64,000 bases of DNA from Diabrotica undecimpunctata. Lineage: Eukaryota; Arthropoda; Insecta; Coleoptera; Chrysomelidae. Both the position numbers and the translations under genes were made by a program. The notes under the pieces were generated by a model, which searched no databases, had not been told where the DNA came from, and worked only from the letters and a program-made list of their open reading frames with translations. This document shows positions 21,011 through 34,530 of the stretch, piece after piece. The stretch spans positions 12,143,883 to 12,207,882 of the forward strand of contig NC_092808.1 of the NCBI RefSeq assembly GCF_040954645.1, read 5' to 3'. Position 1 is the first letter of the stretch. Each line of letters starts with the position of its first letter.

Positions 21011-21405
21011 TTAGAATGGTCTACACGGTCTTCACTTTTTATTAAATATATTTTAAAATTCATAATAAAACTATAATGACATACTCTCTCTCTGCTCTAA
21101 ATTAGATCATAAATAATGTTATTGCATCAACGGCCGAATAAGTGTAAAATGTCAACAAAAGTCTTGGGAACTATGCAAATAATGGTCAGGGAAACATAAA
21201 CAGATTTTGTCTAGACGTACCCTATAACTGTTTAGTCTTCATCTATACTATTTTAGATCGTAGTATACAAAGGCAGCTAGAGCTGGCCTTAGAGGAAATG
21301 ATACGTGAGTTGAAGGATAATAATCTTCATTCTTGGAAGTTTGTGCACGTTTAAACATATTATTTTTTTTATTACTCAGCAAATTTTTCGTTCTTTCTAG
21401 AGAAA

Positions 21406-22305
21406 ATGGACGCTGTCTGTATTCCACTCGAGGTAGATAAACTGACAGACGAGGAAGATTTCGCAGAGGACCTTGCAAATAATGGCCAGAATATTTACAT
21501 GGCAGGAACTTTCGAGATTCATTACAGTCCAGACGATGTAGATGTGGAATCTCGTAATTTGGCAACACAAAGTCAAGAAATCTTAGAAGCAACGCCGGGA
21601 AGTGGCAAACTGATTTGGAGAGCTGGACCATTCGTGCACCAAAATCTATCTGTATCCAAAGAAGAGGAACAAATTCAAGAATTGAAAGGCGAATTAGAGG
21701 GACAATCACCATTGGATATTTTTTACAAGTTGATAGATGAGAAGGATGATTTTCAAGATGAGGACGTAATGGATTTGATTATTCAGTTTTCGAAAAAAAA
21801 ACGGCAAGGAAGAATAACAGACATGAATTCCATCTATCACGAGAAGAACTGCTGAATTTTCTGGGAAGCATACTTTTGTCAGGCTACCATACATTACCGC
21901 ACATTGATATGTATCAGCCGACATGTATCAGCCGAAATAAAACTACATTCGAAGGATAATAACAACCATGTAACTAACAAATTTACAAAACATTTATTTA
22001 TGCAAGATGTACATCAAAGGCAAGCCTGTCCGTTTTGGATTTAAGATTGGGTGTATGTGTTCTTCGAGTGGACCAGTTCATTCCTTACGTGGAGGCTGTG
22101 GAAAACAAAACTGTTCAATTTCTTGAACTTTTGTCACATGTGAAAAATTTTCAGTCATATTTTCTTTGAACTCTTTTGTTGTCTCTTGATTCTTCGCTAC
22201 AGGGACTATTTGCGAAAACCGAAAAAGTAACCGTCATTTGATACCAAATAAATTGCTCTCAAAACAGAAGAGGGTTTTTTTCTTAGATCCTTGGCCGTAA
22301 ATGGG
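21406..22305 (+). pseudogene. piggyBac (PGBD-like) transposase, deleted
   Basis: An ATG at 21406 opens 149 codons: an acidic N-terminus (KLTDEEDFAEDL, DDVDVES) and PLDIFYKLIDEKDDF, as in PGBD proteins. After a frame change it reads ELLNFLGSILLSGYHTLPHI, then jumps to YIKGKPVRFGFKIGCMCSSS near 22005, which normally sits some 150 residues further on. The first catalytic D region is lost in the gap. The 3' end at 22305 is CCGTAAATGGG followed by TTAA (22306-22309), a plausible piggyBac terminus; the matching left terminus was not found. Confidence 0.75.
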
Positions 22306-22309
22306 TTAA

Positions 22310-22780
22310 TATAAAAAATAACTGAGGAGGAAAGATGTTTCAAAGTTTACGATTAAATACTTTCAAGTTTAACTTAATAAAAATAAGTTTTAAACCATAC
22401 CACTATTTAAGATAACATTATTAAAAAACTAATAATATTAATTAACGTTAAACGATTCTCAGGACACTTAAATACCATTAAATTATCGGGTTATTATTTC
22501 ATGTTGAATTTCGGAGACCCCGAGTCAGTGACCCCTTTTAATATTTTTATTAGAGTGCTTGATAATCATTATATTAAACGTAATTACTGAAACAAAGGAA
22601 GGGGATATCTTGATAACCGAAGTCTAATCTTTTCATAGAGGAAGCACCGAATATTTTTAAATGCTTATGCAAAACCGATCTAATATTAATATTAAGGAAC
22701 CTCAAAATATAAATAGTAGTCAGATAAGGATACACGGTGAACACAGCAAATAATCTTAATATTGTTCTGAATCTATTTTA
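22310..22780. other. no recognisable gene
   Basis: AT-rich, no coding signature. Confidence 0.45.
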
Positions 22781-24004
22781 TTGTGGCATCTTAAAGTATG
22801 TATTACATATAACCGACCAATCAGTTTGTTAAATCATCTTTATAAACTTTTCACGAGAGTAATCACCACAAGATTAGACAAGAAATTAGACCTATATCAA
22901 AGTAGAGAACAAGCTGGATTCAGAGCAAACTTTGGAACCAACGATCACCTCCAAACAATAAAACAACTCATCGAAAAAACTATAGAATATAACAAGCCCT
23001 TAGTTTTAACATTCGAAGATTTCCACAAAGCATTAGACTCAGTAGAACTCGACAGTGTTATAGAATCACTAAACGAGAGCCGCATTGATAGCCGATATTC
23101 GAGGCTAATATGTAATATATACAAAAATGCGACAAGCTCGATACAACTACACGCTAGCAGCAACCAAATAAAAATTCAAAGAGTATCCGACAAGGTGACA
23201 CGTTGTCGCCTAAACTTTTCATATTGGCTCGCAGCTACGCAGACGATATAGTCCTGATTGCAGACGATTTGGGACAAATAAAGAAAATGTTGGAAGAACT
23301 TAGTACAGCCTGTCATAAAATAGGTTTAAAAATGAATATAACAAAAACAAAATATATGACGAACTTAGTACCAAGTAAACACCTTGAAATACAAAATGAA
23401 GAAATAGAACTGGTAGACAAATATATATATCTGGGTCACGAAATTAAGATAAGTAAGGACAATCAAACAACCGAAGTATCCAGAAGAATAATACAAGGAT
23501 GGGCAGCATACGGAGCTCTAGGAACGTTTTTAAGAGTGACATCCCAACTAATATGAAGAAAACAGTTTTCGACCAATGCGTGCTACCGGTGATGACCTAT
23601 GGTGCAGAAACATTATCGCTCACAAAGAAAAACGCACAAAAACTAAGAGTAGCGCAGAGAAGAATGGAGCGATCAATGATAGGGGCCACTCTGCGAGACA
23701 GGATTAGAAACGAAGATCTACGAGCTAAGACCAAAGTCATAGACGTCATTGAAAGAAGCTGTAACTTAAAATGGAAATGGGCTGGACACGTTGCCAGAAT
23801 GAAGGACGGAAGATGGACTCACAAACTAGTTGAATGGAGACCAAAAGCCGATAAACGTAGCAGAGGAAGACCACCAACACGATGGCAAGACGACCTACGA
23901 AAGACAACAAAAAACTGGATACAGCAAGCACAAGATTTGCACTTTGGAGACAAACAGGGGAGGCCTATGTCCAGCAGTGGATTGAGAGAGGCTGATGATG
24001 ATTA
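22781..24004 (+). pseudogene. RTE-like LINE RT with (GAT)n tail
   Basis: Motifs in order: YNRPISLLNHLYKLFTRVI, SREQAGFRANFGTNDHLQTI, FEDFHKALDSVELDSVI (normally DFxKAFDS), then a frame change at the RQGDTLSPKLF block, RSYADDIVLIADDL with intact DD, DKYIYLGHEI, a frame change near 23535, VLPVMTYGAETLSL, RMERSMIGATLRDR, LKWKWAGHVARMKD and KRSRGRPPTRWQDDLRK. The 3' end is GCTGATGATGATT at about 24004. It is 5'-truncated, with frame changes at about 23200 and 23520. Motifs and catalytic DD are otherwise well kept, so the copy is relatively young. Confidence 0.9.
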
Positions 24005-24030
24005 TTTTAATGGGAATAAGTCACAATTGA

Positions 24031-24087
24031 AGTTTAAAATAAGTTTATTGAATTTCCACTTCGGAAATCGCCCTCAAAATACTATTT
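24031..24087 (+). repeat. interspersed repeat, copy 1 (partner at 59838)
   Basis: About 45 bp (AAGTTTATTGA, then TTCCACTTCGGAAATCG and CTCAAAATAC) recurs with few changes at 59838-59886. It contains the palindromic core TTCC-ACTTC-GGAA. Function unknown. Confidence 0.7.
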
Positions 24088-24089
24088 AG

Positions 24090-24847
24090 AATACGAAGAA
24101 GAATACAACGACGAAAACCAATCTTTCAAAACTGAAAGTAAAGCAATTGAGGAGGGAAACTTTACGAAGAAGAAGTAAACTTCCATTTTTACATTGCTGT
24201 ATAAAATGCGTTGTAATATCGATCATGCAGAATGGTAACCTCCTATGGCGGTATTTTCAGCAATATTTTTGATGCTAAACCGTCTATGTCAAAATTACTC
24301 TGAAGTTAATAAAAAGTTTTTTACAAAGTTACTTTTATTTGTAATATACATTTTTAATTGTATTAAGAAATCAATTGCTGTGAAGGAATTGGCTCAGAAG
24401 CTATTTTAGAGAGATATTTCTTTCTCCAGAAAAAAAATGAGGTTTTTGACATAGGTTTCCATTCTGCACCATCGATATTCTGAAATAAAAACTGTGATAT
24501 CCTGTATTTCCAAATCGAGTACAGAACGTCACTTATGCTTGTTTTAAACCTATTTTCTTATCAGATTTAATAGGAAGTTAACTTACCTCAAGAGTTTCTG
24601 CATCTGGTGGTTTTCATTCCTTCTGAAAAGAAGAGAAAAAAAGGTTTAAAATCCATCACAATAATCAAAATCAATATTAAAATTAACATGAAAGATATTT
24701 TTTTTTAAATTACCAACAAATTTTGAATAACCCCTAACTACCCTATCCATGCAAATATTCTATGTTAAAAAGAAACAGGCACACTTATATTAGCTATCAA
24801 AGTAATGTTGGAAAACCAAACTGTATTTATTATTAAGAAGACGAATT
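24090..24847. other. no recognisable gene
   Basis: AT-rich, no coding signature. Its right end carries the left 13-bp duplication of the next insertion. Confidence 0.45.
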
Positions 24848-25089
24848 CTTCTTCTTCTTAAAGTGCCTATCCGTTCCGGACGTTGGCGATCATCACGGCT
24901 ATCTTCACTTTGCTTATTGCAGCGCGGAACAGTTCAGTCGTAGTCGTGTTATACCACTTTCGCAAATTTTGAAGCCAGGAAATGCGTCTTCTTCCCGGTC
25001 CTCTCTTACCATTTACTTTCCCTTGGAGAATCAGCTGGAGAAGGCCGTAACGTTCTTGATTTCTCATTAATTCGTCTTCTTGAGAAATC
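24848..25089 (-). pseudogene. 5'-truncated LINE 3' end with 13-bp TSD
   Basis: The minus strand encodes MRNQERYGLLQLILQGKVNG, GPGRRRISWLQNLRKWY, ELFRAAISKVKIAVMIANVR and a stop, then a GGCACTTTAAGAAGAAGAAG tail. The repeat AAGAAGACGAATT occurs at 24835-24847 and 25090-25102, so the whole insertion is 242 bp. At its 5' end, 25067-25081 is an exact inverted copy of the flanking 25090-25104, which makes an unusual snapback at the junction. Same superfamily as 12946-13171, 50404-50704 and 60502-62117. Confidence 0.9.
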
Positions 25090-25102
25090 AAGAAGACGAA
25101 TT

Positions 25103-26254
25103 AAGCCTTAATATTGACCGATCATAATTTTTCTTAAAAGAAAGGTTTCGTTTTTTGGTTTCGCGATTTATTATCGTCCATACCGAAGCCGTTGCTTCCT
25201 TTACCTTTTCGACAGGAAAGATTGTTTTCATGTTCAGAGCTTCAGAGCTCAGATTCTGTAAATAGTCGCTCCGAAGATTCCAAACATTAATGAAAGTTGA
25301 AAAATACCCTTCTCAGGTAATTAATTTTACCAATGAAAGGAAAGTCAAAGGTATTTTAAATGTAAACATATCCTTTATATACGTCGAGGGGGTCAAGGGG
25401 GAGATTTCTGAATGTTAAGAAACGATTACGACTGTAGTGATTCAAGGTAGTTCGTATCAGTTCGAATCCAGCATTGGATGAGCGCTAGGCTCTTGTTCGC
25501 GCTAGCCTCACCTCAGAAGCTTTAACACAGTCAGTATATTAAAGAGTTTACTCAGTTCGTGTCAGTATTATATCACCGACAGGTTGTCTAGTTTTATGCA
25601 CATAAATTCAAACTATATGTCATAAATCAGCTATCGTAAGCAAGTCATCGGCGTCCAAAATAAGTTGTTGTAAATTGTTTAAATAGACTTGTTAAAACGT
25701 TCTTTGCGAAACTTTCATTTGTCCCTGGGTGGTCCTTCAAAGAAGTATACAAAGTGAACCTATTTCCCCAAGGGAAAAAACCAGCGACCTATGACTGGTG
25801 CGCGAAACAAAGGCATCAAGACAAGGTGTAAGGACAAACATAGCTGCATATTCGCTCATTATTCTTAATACTTAACTTAAATACCTACTTAAGTACTATA
25901 TACCTTCTGCAGGTTTTGTATAAATGAGTGGTTAATACATTGAAGTCCGCCAGTCAACTGGAATTTTCTGAATTATATTTTGTTAGATTTTCTAGTATAT
26001 TCAAACTATATACTTTCATGACTTTCATAATTTCTCTTAAATATCTCTTAATAGATATACTTCAACAGTAACACGCTTAAAATTGAATCATAGACGTTTT
26101 CCGGCGCACCTTCATAAATTAGAGATACTAAACTTCCCGTTATGTGACTGTGACAACATGTCCATAGGTGATATTAACCACATATTTGTGAAGTATAAAA
26201 AAAATGATACGGCTATCTCTAGGCTATATAATTAATAGAATACAACACTCCTCT
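25103..26254. other. no recognisable gene
   Basis: Mixed composition, no coding signature. GTTCGAATCC near 25460 resembles a tRNA B box, but no tRNA fold or convincing A box accompanies it. Confidence 0.4.
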
Positions 26255-26550
26255 CCCTCTCAACGGGTACACGTAAACTCATCACCAATTACCATAAATA
26301 CCCTCGGACATAGTACAAACTCATCACCGCCATAAAAGTAGGGTGTTCAAAATAGACCCTAAGAGATTGGTAAACTGATCACTGGCCTACCTGCAGCCTG
26401 GATCAGGTATAGACCATAAAATCCCCAGCAAACTGCTAGTTTTTGGTAATTTCACAGAATAATCCAAATCCAGATGTCTTAAATGCAACTGCAATTTATT
26501 GGTTTTTATTTGGGAATTCCACAAAATTCTATTGATAGCTACCTAAAATC

Positions 26551-26762
26551 ATGCGAAAAGAAAAATTTCTCTTTATTTGTTCTTGTTTCTTCAACATGGA
26601 TAGTGAACTGCTAATTTATTACGTCCTGAGCCAACGCGGACAAAAAATGATGATTATCAATAATTTAAAATTTCAATTGATTGCGAAAGACTCTAAAAAA
26701 TTCGAATTGACTTTTGTGGACTTGTGCGACGAAAGGGTGTAAGGCTAAATGTCATACAACTG
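26551..26762 (+). pseudogene. FLYWCH-type zinc-finger exon remnant
   Basis: An ATG at 26551 opens a 63-codon frame containing LSQRGQKMMIINNLKFQLIA, matching the start of FLYWCH fingers. After a frame change the metal-binding half follows from 26717: WTCATKGCKAKCHTT, with the W-x-C...C...H pattern of FLYWCH. The exon ends in a good splice donor, ACTG-GTGAGT, at 26762/26763. FLYWCH fingers bind DNA and occur in insect nuclear proteins and in Mutator-like transposases; here the surrounding inverted repeats favour the latter. Confidence 0.55.
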
Positions 26763-26970
26763 GTGAGTAGAAATGTTATACCGTTTTTGTTTAGTTGTTT
26801 CGCACTGGTTTTCGCGAATAATCCTGATCAAACAGAAAAAAATCAGTGTCTTTAAGTTAACTGTATAAGATGTTTCTTGTAGGCAAGGCATAATATTACT
26901 TTGTTGCTGTAGATTACCTTCTCTGATATTATATTTTGAGATTTCTAATTAAATTGTTAAAGTCACATTG

Positions 26971-27477
<507 letters not shown>

Positions 27478-28619
27478 AATTGGACTCTTATATACATATA
27501 CTGAAAAAGCGATAAACGCTTGTAGTCAACGCTGATCCGTTAGACTACAAACACAACTATATATTTGGGTGTGCAGCCGAAGATAGGACAAAGAAGTACT
27601 CTTTTTAAACTACCAAGCATTCGCAAATCTCTATTTGCATCATCAGTGTGCTACAATAAACAAAATTAGTACAAATTACAGAATAAAAATTATTTTGTAT
27701 CTTACACTAATTGAGGTTAGTTGTCATGATGTTTATGAAATGAAATGAACAACTCATCTGACTCCTACAAATATGGCGAAAACTAACCAAAAAATGTAAA
27801 AATATTGCTTTTAGCACTCTAATTGTGGGATCTTTGTACAAGTCATTGAAAGATAAAGTACAGGAAGCTGTACTTAAGCATTTTGATACATTCTGTCATA
27901 ATAAATGCATTGCTGATTACTTCAAATTTAAAAATTTCCGCCAATGATGCCATAAAATTTAAAGCTTTGCACGTGTAAAAAATTAGGTTTCCTTCGACTT
28001 CAATGCACTGCACACTCAAGTTTGTAGCTTTTCCTATTTTTCAGATATTTTATATTTACTAACTGTCCAAAATCGTGTATTATTTTCAAAATAGTCAAAT
28101 AACGCCAAAACGGTAAGACTTAGACCGAATGTATGCTTAACAAATTATCTCGAGAATTCAATGAGAAATATAAAAATGCAATGAAAATCAAATAACGAAG
28201 TTGGGACTACTTCCGATATAAACAAAAATAGCACATATTGACAAATATTTTCATTTTAAAGTTCACTATCGAAATCCTATGCAACTAAATTTTTAGATCT
28301 CAAAACCATTTAGATTGGCAGATACGTCTAATAGGCCACACCGTGAGACATATTAATATCTCAGTTAAATTTTAAAGCAACTTACTTAAAATTATTTATG
28401 AATTTATTAAATTATCACATAAACGAGTAGTATAACAGGTAAGAGGCAATCTTTCGCATTAGAAACCAGGCAAAAATCCCGGTGATGGAGTTTACCTATC
28501 TGCGGTGATGAGTTTACCAATCTCCAAAGGATGCCGGTGATCAGTTTACTATATCTCCGAGGGTCTAATAATTTTATGAGGGGCTATATAGTGATGAGTT
28601 CGTACACGTCCCTCTCAAC

Positions 28620-29784
28620 ATTGGTTTCCTGTTATCAAGCCATAATAAACGGGTTTTAGATGCAATAATAAATTACGTTAAAGAAGCTAAAATCGATATT
28701 AATTTAACCTTATAAGCACATAATATGTACCTATATGTGTATGAATAAGAATGAATCCTGTGGCTAATAGACTATGTCTAAGGCCATCCCTTTTCTCTAC
28801 ACAAACACACACACACACATAATTTCTCTATGGATCGCAGTGTTTTCCCGATTTCCAAAGCAAAGTATTTTTTAAACACTAATTTGAAAAAAGTATTTTA
28901 TGTAGATAACATTTAAAAACTTTTTAAAAATTCATGGCCATGAAATAGACGAGCCCCTAATCTCCATGCATATGTAAATGTTCCCACCCATACCGACAAA
29001 CTTCCCTGTTTAGAAAACGGCCAGAAGGCCCAATTCGACCGTAGAGAAATCTATAGCCTTTTATCAAGATGTATAAATTGGATCCTTTGTGTAAAAACAA
29101 CAATAGGCCCTATAGGTTAACAACCCATGGAACTGCCACCTAACCAAACAAGTTAGCCCTGATTTGAAAGCACGTGGTCCGGAGATCTATGCGGATTTTT
29201 CGAAATGGACCAGAACCGGACTCTCCAAAAAAAAATCGAATAAATGTTTAAAAAGAACCAGTTTTTTTAATGAACTATGATTGTGTAGTTAGAAAATGTA
29301 AACATGTGGTGTATGTTGAGCATTTTCTGAATGACCTAATAAATTTTAGGAAAAAATGACGCTGTTTAAAACCATTATTCAATCACGTGAAAATTTTGTG
29401 CGCCGTCAGGTGGCTCTCTGAGATTTTTTAAAAATGATTAATCATTAATATATTAAAATATAAATCAGGTTTTGAACGTTTTGTCCAAGAATATATATTA
29501 TAAAACGAAGATCTCTGGTACAAAATTAACTTTCAAATCTTTTGTACATGAAAGCAAACATGGGTTTTGTTTGATTTCTATGTTCTTATTAAAGCACTAA
29601 ACTATCTTTATTTGAAACTTATGAAAAGTAAAGCCGTTGCAAACGTGTCTATAATATCGGAAAAGAACTGATTTTGCCAGCTGTTAAAGAGGTATAAAAA
29701 CCGTTATATACTGTGATAGACTCAAAACAATTCCTTTGAGCAACAACACATTTCAAAGACCAAAGGATAAAATGGGGACATTAG
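28620..29784. other. no recognisable gene
   Basis: AT-rich. Contains a short (CA)n run at about 28802-28820. No coding signature. Confidence 0.45.
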
Positions 29785-32540
29785 AACCAGAGTGGCCTAA
29801 CTGCATATTTTTCAATATCCATTTTATTCAACCAGCGATAAGTAAATGTTAAAATGGATATTGCCACAGTGGCCTAAAATTAGTTAAAATAAAATACAGT
29901 AGATGACAGTACAGAACTACTTTGGCTTAAGTGTAATTTTTAAACATGACTGGCACTATAGTTAGGCCTCTGTCATAACTAATATCTTGTAAAAGATTTG
30001 ACACTTGGGCCTAACTTCACGTTAACTATTAAAATAATTATTTGTTTGTATTTTATTTGAATCGTGCTCGTTCAATCAAGCAATCATCTTAATACGAATT
30101 TAAATTTACTTACAACCTGAAGATTGACCAAAATGGATAATTTGGAAGAAATAATGCAAGGTAACAATAGAAGTTTTAATTTTTGTCGTGGTGTAGGTAT
30201 CTAAAAATATAATATTTTCTATGTATTATTTCTATTTCCAGAAATGTTTGGTGAAGACCAAGATGATCCATATGGGGTTCTGGTTCAGAGTACGTACCCT
30301 CAAGATCATCATCACCAACTTCTACAGAACTACTTAATATTGTTGGTCTAGAAAACATATCCCCGAATACTAACCTATAAAATAATACTAAAATCTTAAA
30401 AACTCAAGAAAGAAAATCAAGAAAACGTGTACGACAGGAAGAAAAGTGGAAGAAGAATACCCGTAAAGAAAAACGAGCTAAAGGACAGGAATATATTAAT
30501 TCTAAAGGTACCTTGATACCATCTAAAAGTTTAAATACAGATATTCTCTGTAATAATTGTAAACAAAAATGCCATGACAAAATCGAGGCTGCACAGCAGA
30601 AGCATCTTTTTGATATATTTTGTGCAATGGAGAACTCTGACTAACAATCATCATATCTCTTCTCTTTGGTCAAGGTGTTATCTAAAAAAAGATGCAGTTT
30701 AACCACTAAGCGTGAAAATTTAGAATCCAGACGCTCCAAGAGTGTACTCTCTTTCTAGTTCAAGCGGACAGCCCACCACAGTATGCAAAGAATTTTTTAA
30801 AAAAGTATTTTCTGTTTCTAATGGACGCATATCCAGGGTTCTAAAAACTAAACTAATCATATCTATTCCTCCGATTGATAGAGGAGGGAAACATGTGCCT
30901 GTTAACAAGACGAGTGATCTAAAACTTCAAAAAGTGAAAGAATTCATTGATAAATTCCCCAGATATGAATGCCATTACACACTTCATAAAAGTATGAACA
31001 GAAAATTTCTAGCGCCAGATCTAAGTTTGCCATGTATTGTGATGAGACAGGGACAGAGTTAGACAGGGTGTCACATTTCATGTTTAGAAAAATTTTTAAT
31101 GAACATTACAACTTCATTTTTCGCTCCAATAACTGATTCTTGTAAAAAATGTGATAATCAAAAAATTAAATAGAAGTAGCTGATAAGAAGAAAAACGTAA
31201 ACTGGAAGTGCAAAAATTCTAAACCTAGCTAAAGCTGACTCTGCTAAAGCTAACTACTTAAAATACAAACAACTGGCTAAAGATAACTCAGATGTAACTG
31301 TCATTGTATTCGATCTTATGAAAACGTTGCCTACTCCAGTAGTATCTACTGGTGTGTGATATTATAGGAGGCAGCTCTGGACCTACTGCCTAGGTATACA
31401 TGATGCTGCTAATGACAATGCATCTATGTGTGTTTGGGATGAATGTACAGCTTCAAGAAGTCAGCAAGAGATTTTTATATTCTGATCAATGTAGTGGCCA
31501 AAACCGAAATATTAAAATGGCTCTTCTATGTCAATATATAACTAGCCATCCAGACTATGTTGTAGAACAGATAGATCATAAGTTTTTTGTAAGTGGACAC
31601 TCATACCTAGTACGTGATCAAGACTTCGGCTTGATAGAGAAACAGAAGACACTTGGAGTGAGGTAATAAAATCGGCAAGAAAAAAAATCCTTTCAAGATT
31701 ATAAAAATGACCAAAGTGGGCTTTTTTTCAACAAAAAATTTAGAAAACAATATTACTAATCGAAAAATCACTACTACAAAGTCAAAAGTTAAGTGGTGAA
31801 GTATTCAATGGCTTTCATGTAGTAAGCTATATCCATTCAATTTCTGTTTTAAATACAGTAATAATATGGATGTCTTGTTTGACAGTGTTGACTTAAAAAA
31901 AAGAAATTCTGTAGATATACAAACTTGCTATATAAGCTTGATCATTTATATTCAGAGGAAAAACAAATAACTGTTGACCAGAAAAAAAATGGTGGAGCTT
32001 CTTCAATACATTCCTCCAATTCATAATGAATTTTATCAAAATATTAAAGACAATCTGATCGGAATTATTTGGATGTAGGCCAAGATGACATAGATAGATA
32101 GACTAAGTAATACTAAAGTTCTCCTAATTTAATTTTTTTATGTAGGCAACTGTTTTTGCTTAAGCTAAAAGTATACAATATAACATTTTTAATAATTATG
32201 TTGGATAAGTAATATTAGTAACTGATTATTGTTTGTATTAACTAAGATAACAAGAATATTATTTTGTGAGAAATAAATAATTGGATTAATGGTGTTATTT
32301 TATTTGAATCCTCGATGCCAAAGTGGCCTGTCTGTAAATTAATTAGCTTCTAGGTTACCTAGGTTTAATGTAACCAGTAAAACAATGAGATATTACTTAT
32401 TTTTAAAGATTTAAACGAAATTTAATCATCTTAGTCAACATACAATTAATTACTAAAACAATCATACAATTTTAGCTTTAGCCTTCATATTTTCCTTGAT
32501 TATGTAAAGTAATGCTCTTATCTGTTAGGCCACTCTGGTT
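29785..32540 (+). mobile_element. 2.76 kb DNA transposon, SDxCxGQ family (copy 1)
   Basis: AACCAGAGTGGCCTAAC at 29785-29801 is exactly complemented at 32524-32540. A GTGGCCTAA-like motif recurs inside both ends (near 29868, 29966 and 30005 at left; 32324 at right), as subterminal repeats often do in DNA transposons. A single decayed gene of the SDxCxGQ family lies between. No clean target duplication: the flanks are CATTAG at left and ATCATA at right, with only partial similarity. The enclosing ends are the main evidence that this gene family is a transposase. Confidence 0.7.
30133..32080 (+). pseudogene. putative DDD-type transposase, SDxCxGQ family (copy 1)
   Basis: Exon 1 (ATG at 30133, MDNLEEIMQ) is joined in phase 1 across a GTAACA...TTTCCAG intron to EMFGEDQDDPY. 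Then follow an acidic/Ser tract (SGSEYVPSRSSSPTSTE), a basic block (KSRKRVRQEEKWKKNTRKEK, then RAKGQEYINSKGTLIPSK), a C-rich segment (LCNNCKQKCHDK), CHYTLHKSMNRKFLAPDLS, and the likely catalytic region: VTVIVFDLMKTLPTPVVSTG, GIHDAANDNASMCVWDE, LYSDQCSGQNRNIKMALLCQ and FFVSGHSYLVRDQDFGLIEK. The C-terminus has LLQYIPPIHNEFYQN. The three D-containing blocks are consistent with an RNase H-fold transposase (inference). Many stops and shifts; inactive. Confidence 0.7.
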
Positions 32541-33989
32541 ATCATAGCCTCAAATGAGCCATGATTTGAAGATTATTTGTATACTTTCTGGAAACGAACC
32601 ACTTCTCAATTTGTCAACGTTAACGTTAGTGAGTCAACGTTACTTGGTTGGGTGGTGGTATATGTTCGTTTTTGTTTTTAACCAAGAAATTCTCCAAGAA
32701 GAACTCTGCGACAGACACAAAAGCAGCAATATTCAATGTCTTAAAAACTATTTTTTTAACAGAAAAAGCGATCTCTTTATTAAATATAATATGGGTTAAA
32801 ACAAAAAGTGTCCCAATTCATTGTGACACTAACACTTCACTTCACATCGACAACTTTAGTAGCTAAAAATCTGAATTAAAAACAAACTGGCTGTTGTATC
32901 AAATTAAATTTCGGCACTGTGGTAATCTGCAATATGGCTCTAGCAAAGTGAGGTTACTCTGAGTTAAATCGTAACTGTATTTTTGTGTACAGCACGAAAG
33001 GTTGAAATATCTTTTTTACCAACCCGTTCCTAGAGAATTAACTAGAGAAACTACTGTAGCATTTGAACATTGGAGATTTTTTACCATAATACCCTTCGGC
33101 AATAGCAAAGAGCCCAAATTTGTTGACCAATGAGTGTTTTTTTATATAATTTCTTGTATTAGTATAAACTTTAGACAATGAGAGAAATTTCGACATAATT
33201 TTTTGTAACAGGAAATATTTTTCAGTTGTAAAAGTTTCAAAGGACCTCTTGAATGGTATCTACGTAAAGGGCAGACGAAGCAGAGATAATATAATTTGAT
33301 TAACAGGCTGCACATAATTTTAGAACAGATTACATATTGCAAAGATCGATAAGACGATTTGTACGGATTTTCAGAAATCTGTAATAAACACATATAAAAT
33401 CACGATAATGTATAGTGACACGAGAAATAATTACACTACAGAAAGTCGTCTCAATCAGTTAGTTGACTTAACACGCCAGTCCGACTCTGATGACTCCTAG
33501 ATATTCCTTTAAATTCCAACACAACAACGCTATGTATAGCAACACCAAAAACATCTGTTAGTTTTAGATTTTAGCATTAGCTATAAAGTTTTGGGCGCTG
33601 GGGTAGTTAGAGTCTCTCTATTTGGATAATACGAATTATATGTAAATTAGTTGAAATATGTAGTAGAACAAATGTTTGATTAACAATGGAATTAGGCGCT
33701 AATCCTTCCGAAGTGCCAAAATTGTTTGTAAAGTAGTCTTATAGTAAAGTGAATATAACTATTATATCTATATGATGCTGTTTCTTTTTTTTTTAACTGT
33801 AATAATTAGGTGATGCGACAGAGAATGTTATCAGAAGAATCTGACTAAAAATAACCTGATCTCTTTTCAATATTAATTACCTCCGGCTGTTGTCGATAGT
33901 TTTACTACATTAAAAAAAAATAGGAGGAAAGTGTTGAGAACTGCACAGGAACGTTGTGGGTATGGGACTATCTGATAGATGTCACAAAT
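32541..33989. other. no recognisable gene
   Basis: Only short frames without motifs (for example 32554-32799). No inverted ends seen. Confidence 0.4.
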
Positions 33990-33994
33990 CATAG

Positions 33995-34205
33995 ACGTTA
34001 TCAAGGACAGAGCAAAAACGAGATCATATTTTTTGCATCATAATTGTCCATATGTGAGGTCGGCTTTCTTAATTATATTTCTCCATAAATTTCCATCTTG
34101 AATCATACCAATATCAATCCCCCTTATAGTTGTCCTGCCTAAACTGGTTCCACCAAGTTTTATTTGGTACTTCTCTTCTAACAAGTTGTGAGAGCTTCCA
34201 TCTTA
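33995..34205 (-). pseudogene. LINE RT C-terminal fragment
   Basis: The minus strand reads REVPNKTWWNQFRQDNYKG, then IDIGMIQDGNLWRNIIKKAD and LTYG: the GRPKKTW...GxxxxxAxDRxxWRxxIRKADP ending of RTE/R-like LINE reverse transcriptases. It is short and frame-shifted, with no recognisable tail or duplication. Confidence 0.65.
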
Positions 34206-34530
34206 TCAGAACCGCTCAAGGAACTCTATTATGTATATGCTTTCTTAATATCAATTATAATATTTTTTATCAGCTGCCCTGTAATGATGAGCAAAAGAAT
34301 GGCCAACGGATAATTTTTATACTCTTGTAGCAAAAAACCAAAGCAATAGCCAAACAAAAAAGCTTTAAGCTGATGGAATTAAAAATCAGATACCAAGAAA
34401 ATGAAAAATCATCAAAACTATATTATATAGACAGAAAATCAAAGACAGTTGGGTACGACAGATAAATAAGAAGCGGGAAGTATGAACTATGAAATAAACT
34501 TGATATCAACATATTTATCTGATAGAAAAT

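Noticed and set aside
25440..25490. tRNA gene or tRNA-derived SINE around GTTCGAATCC
   Set aside because: A B-box-like sequence is present, but there is no cloverleaf, no good A box at the right distance and no tail or duplication.
29785..32540. Clean target-site duplication for SDxCxGQ copy 1
   Set aside because: Several lengths were tried. The best is CATT versus CATA if the ends are extended by two bases, which is too weak to claim.
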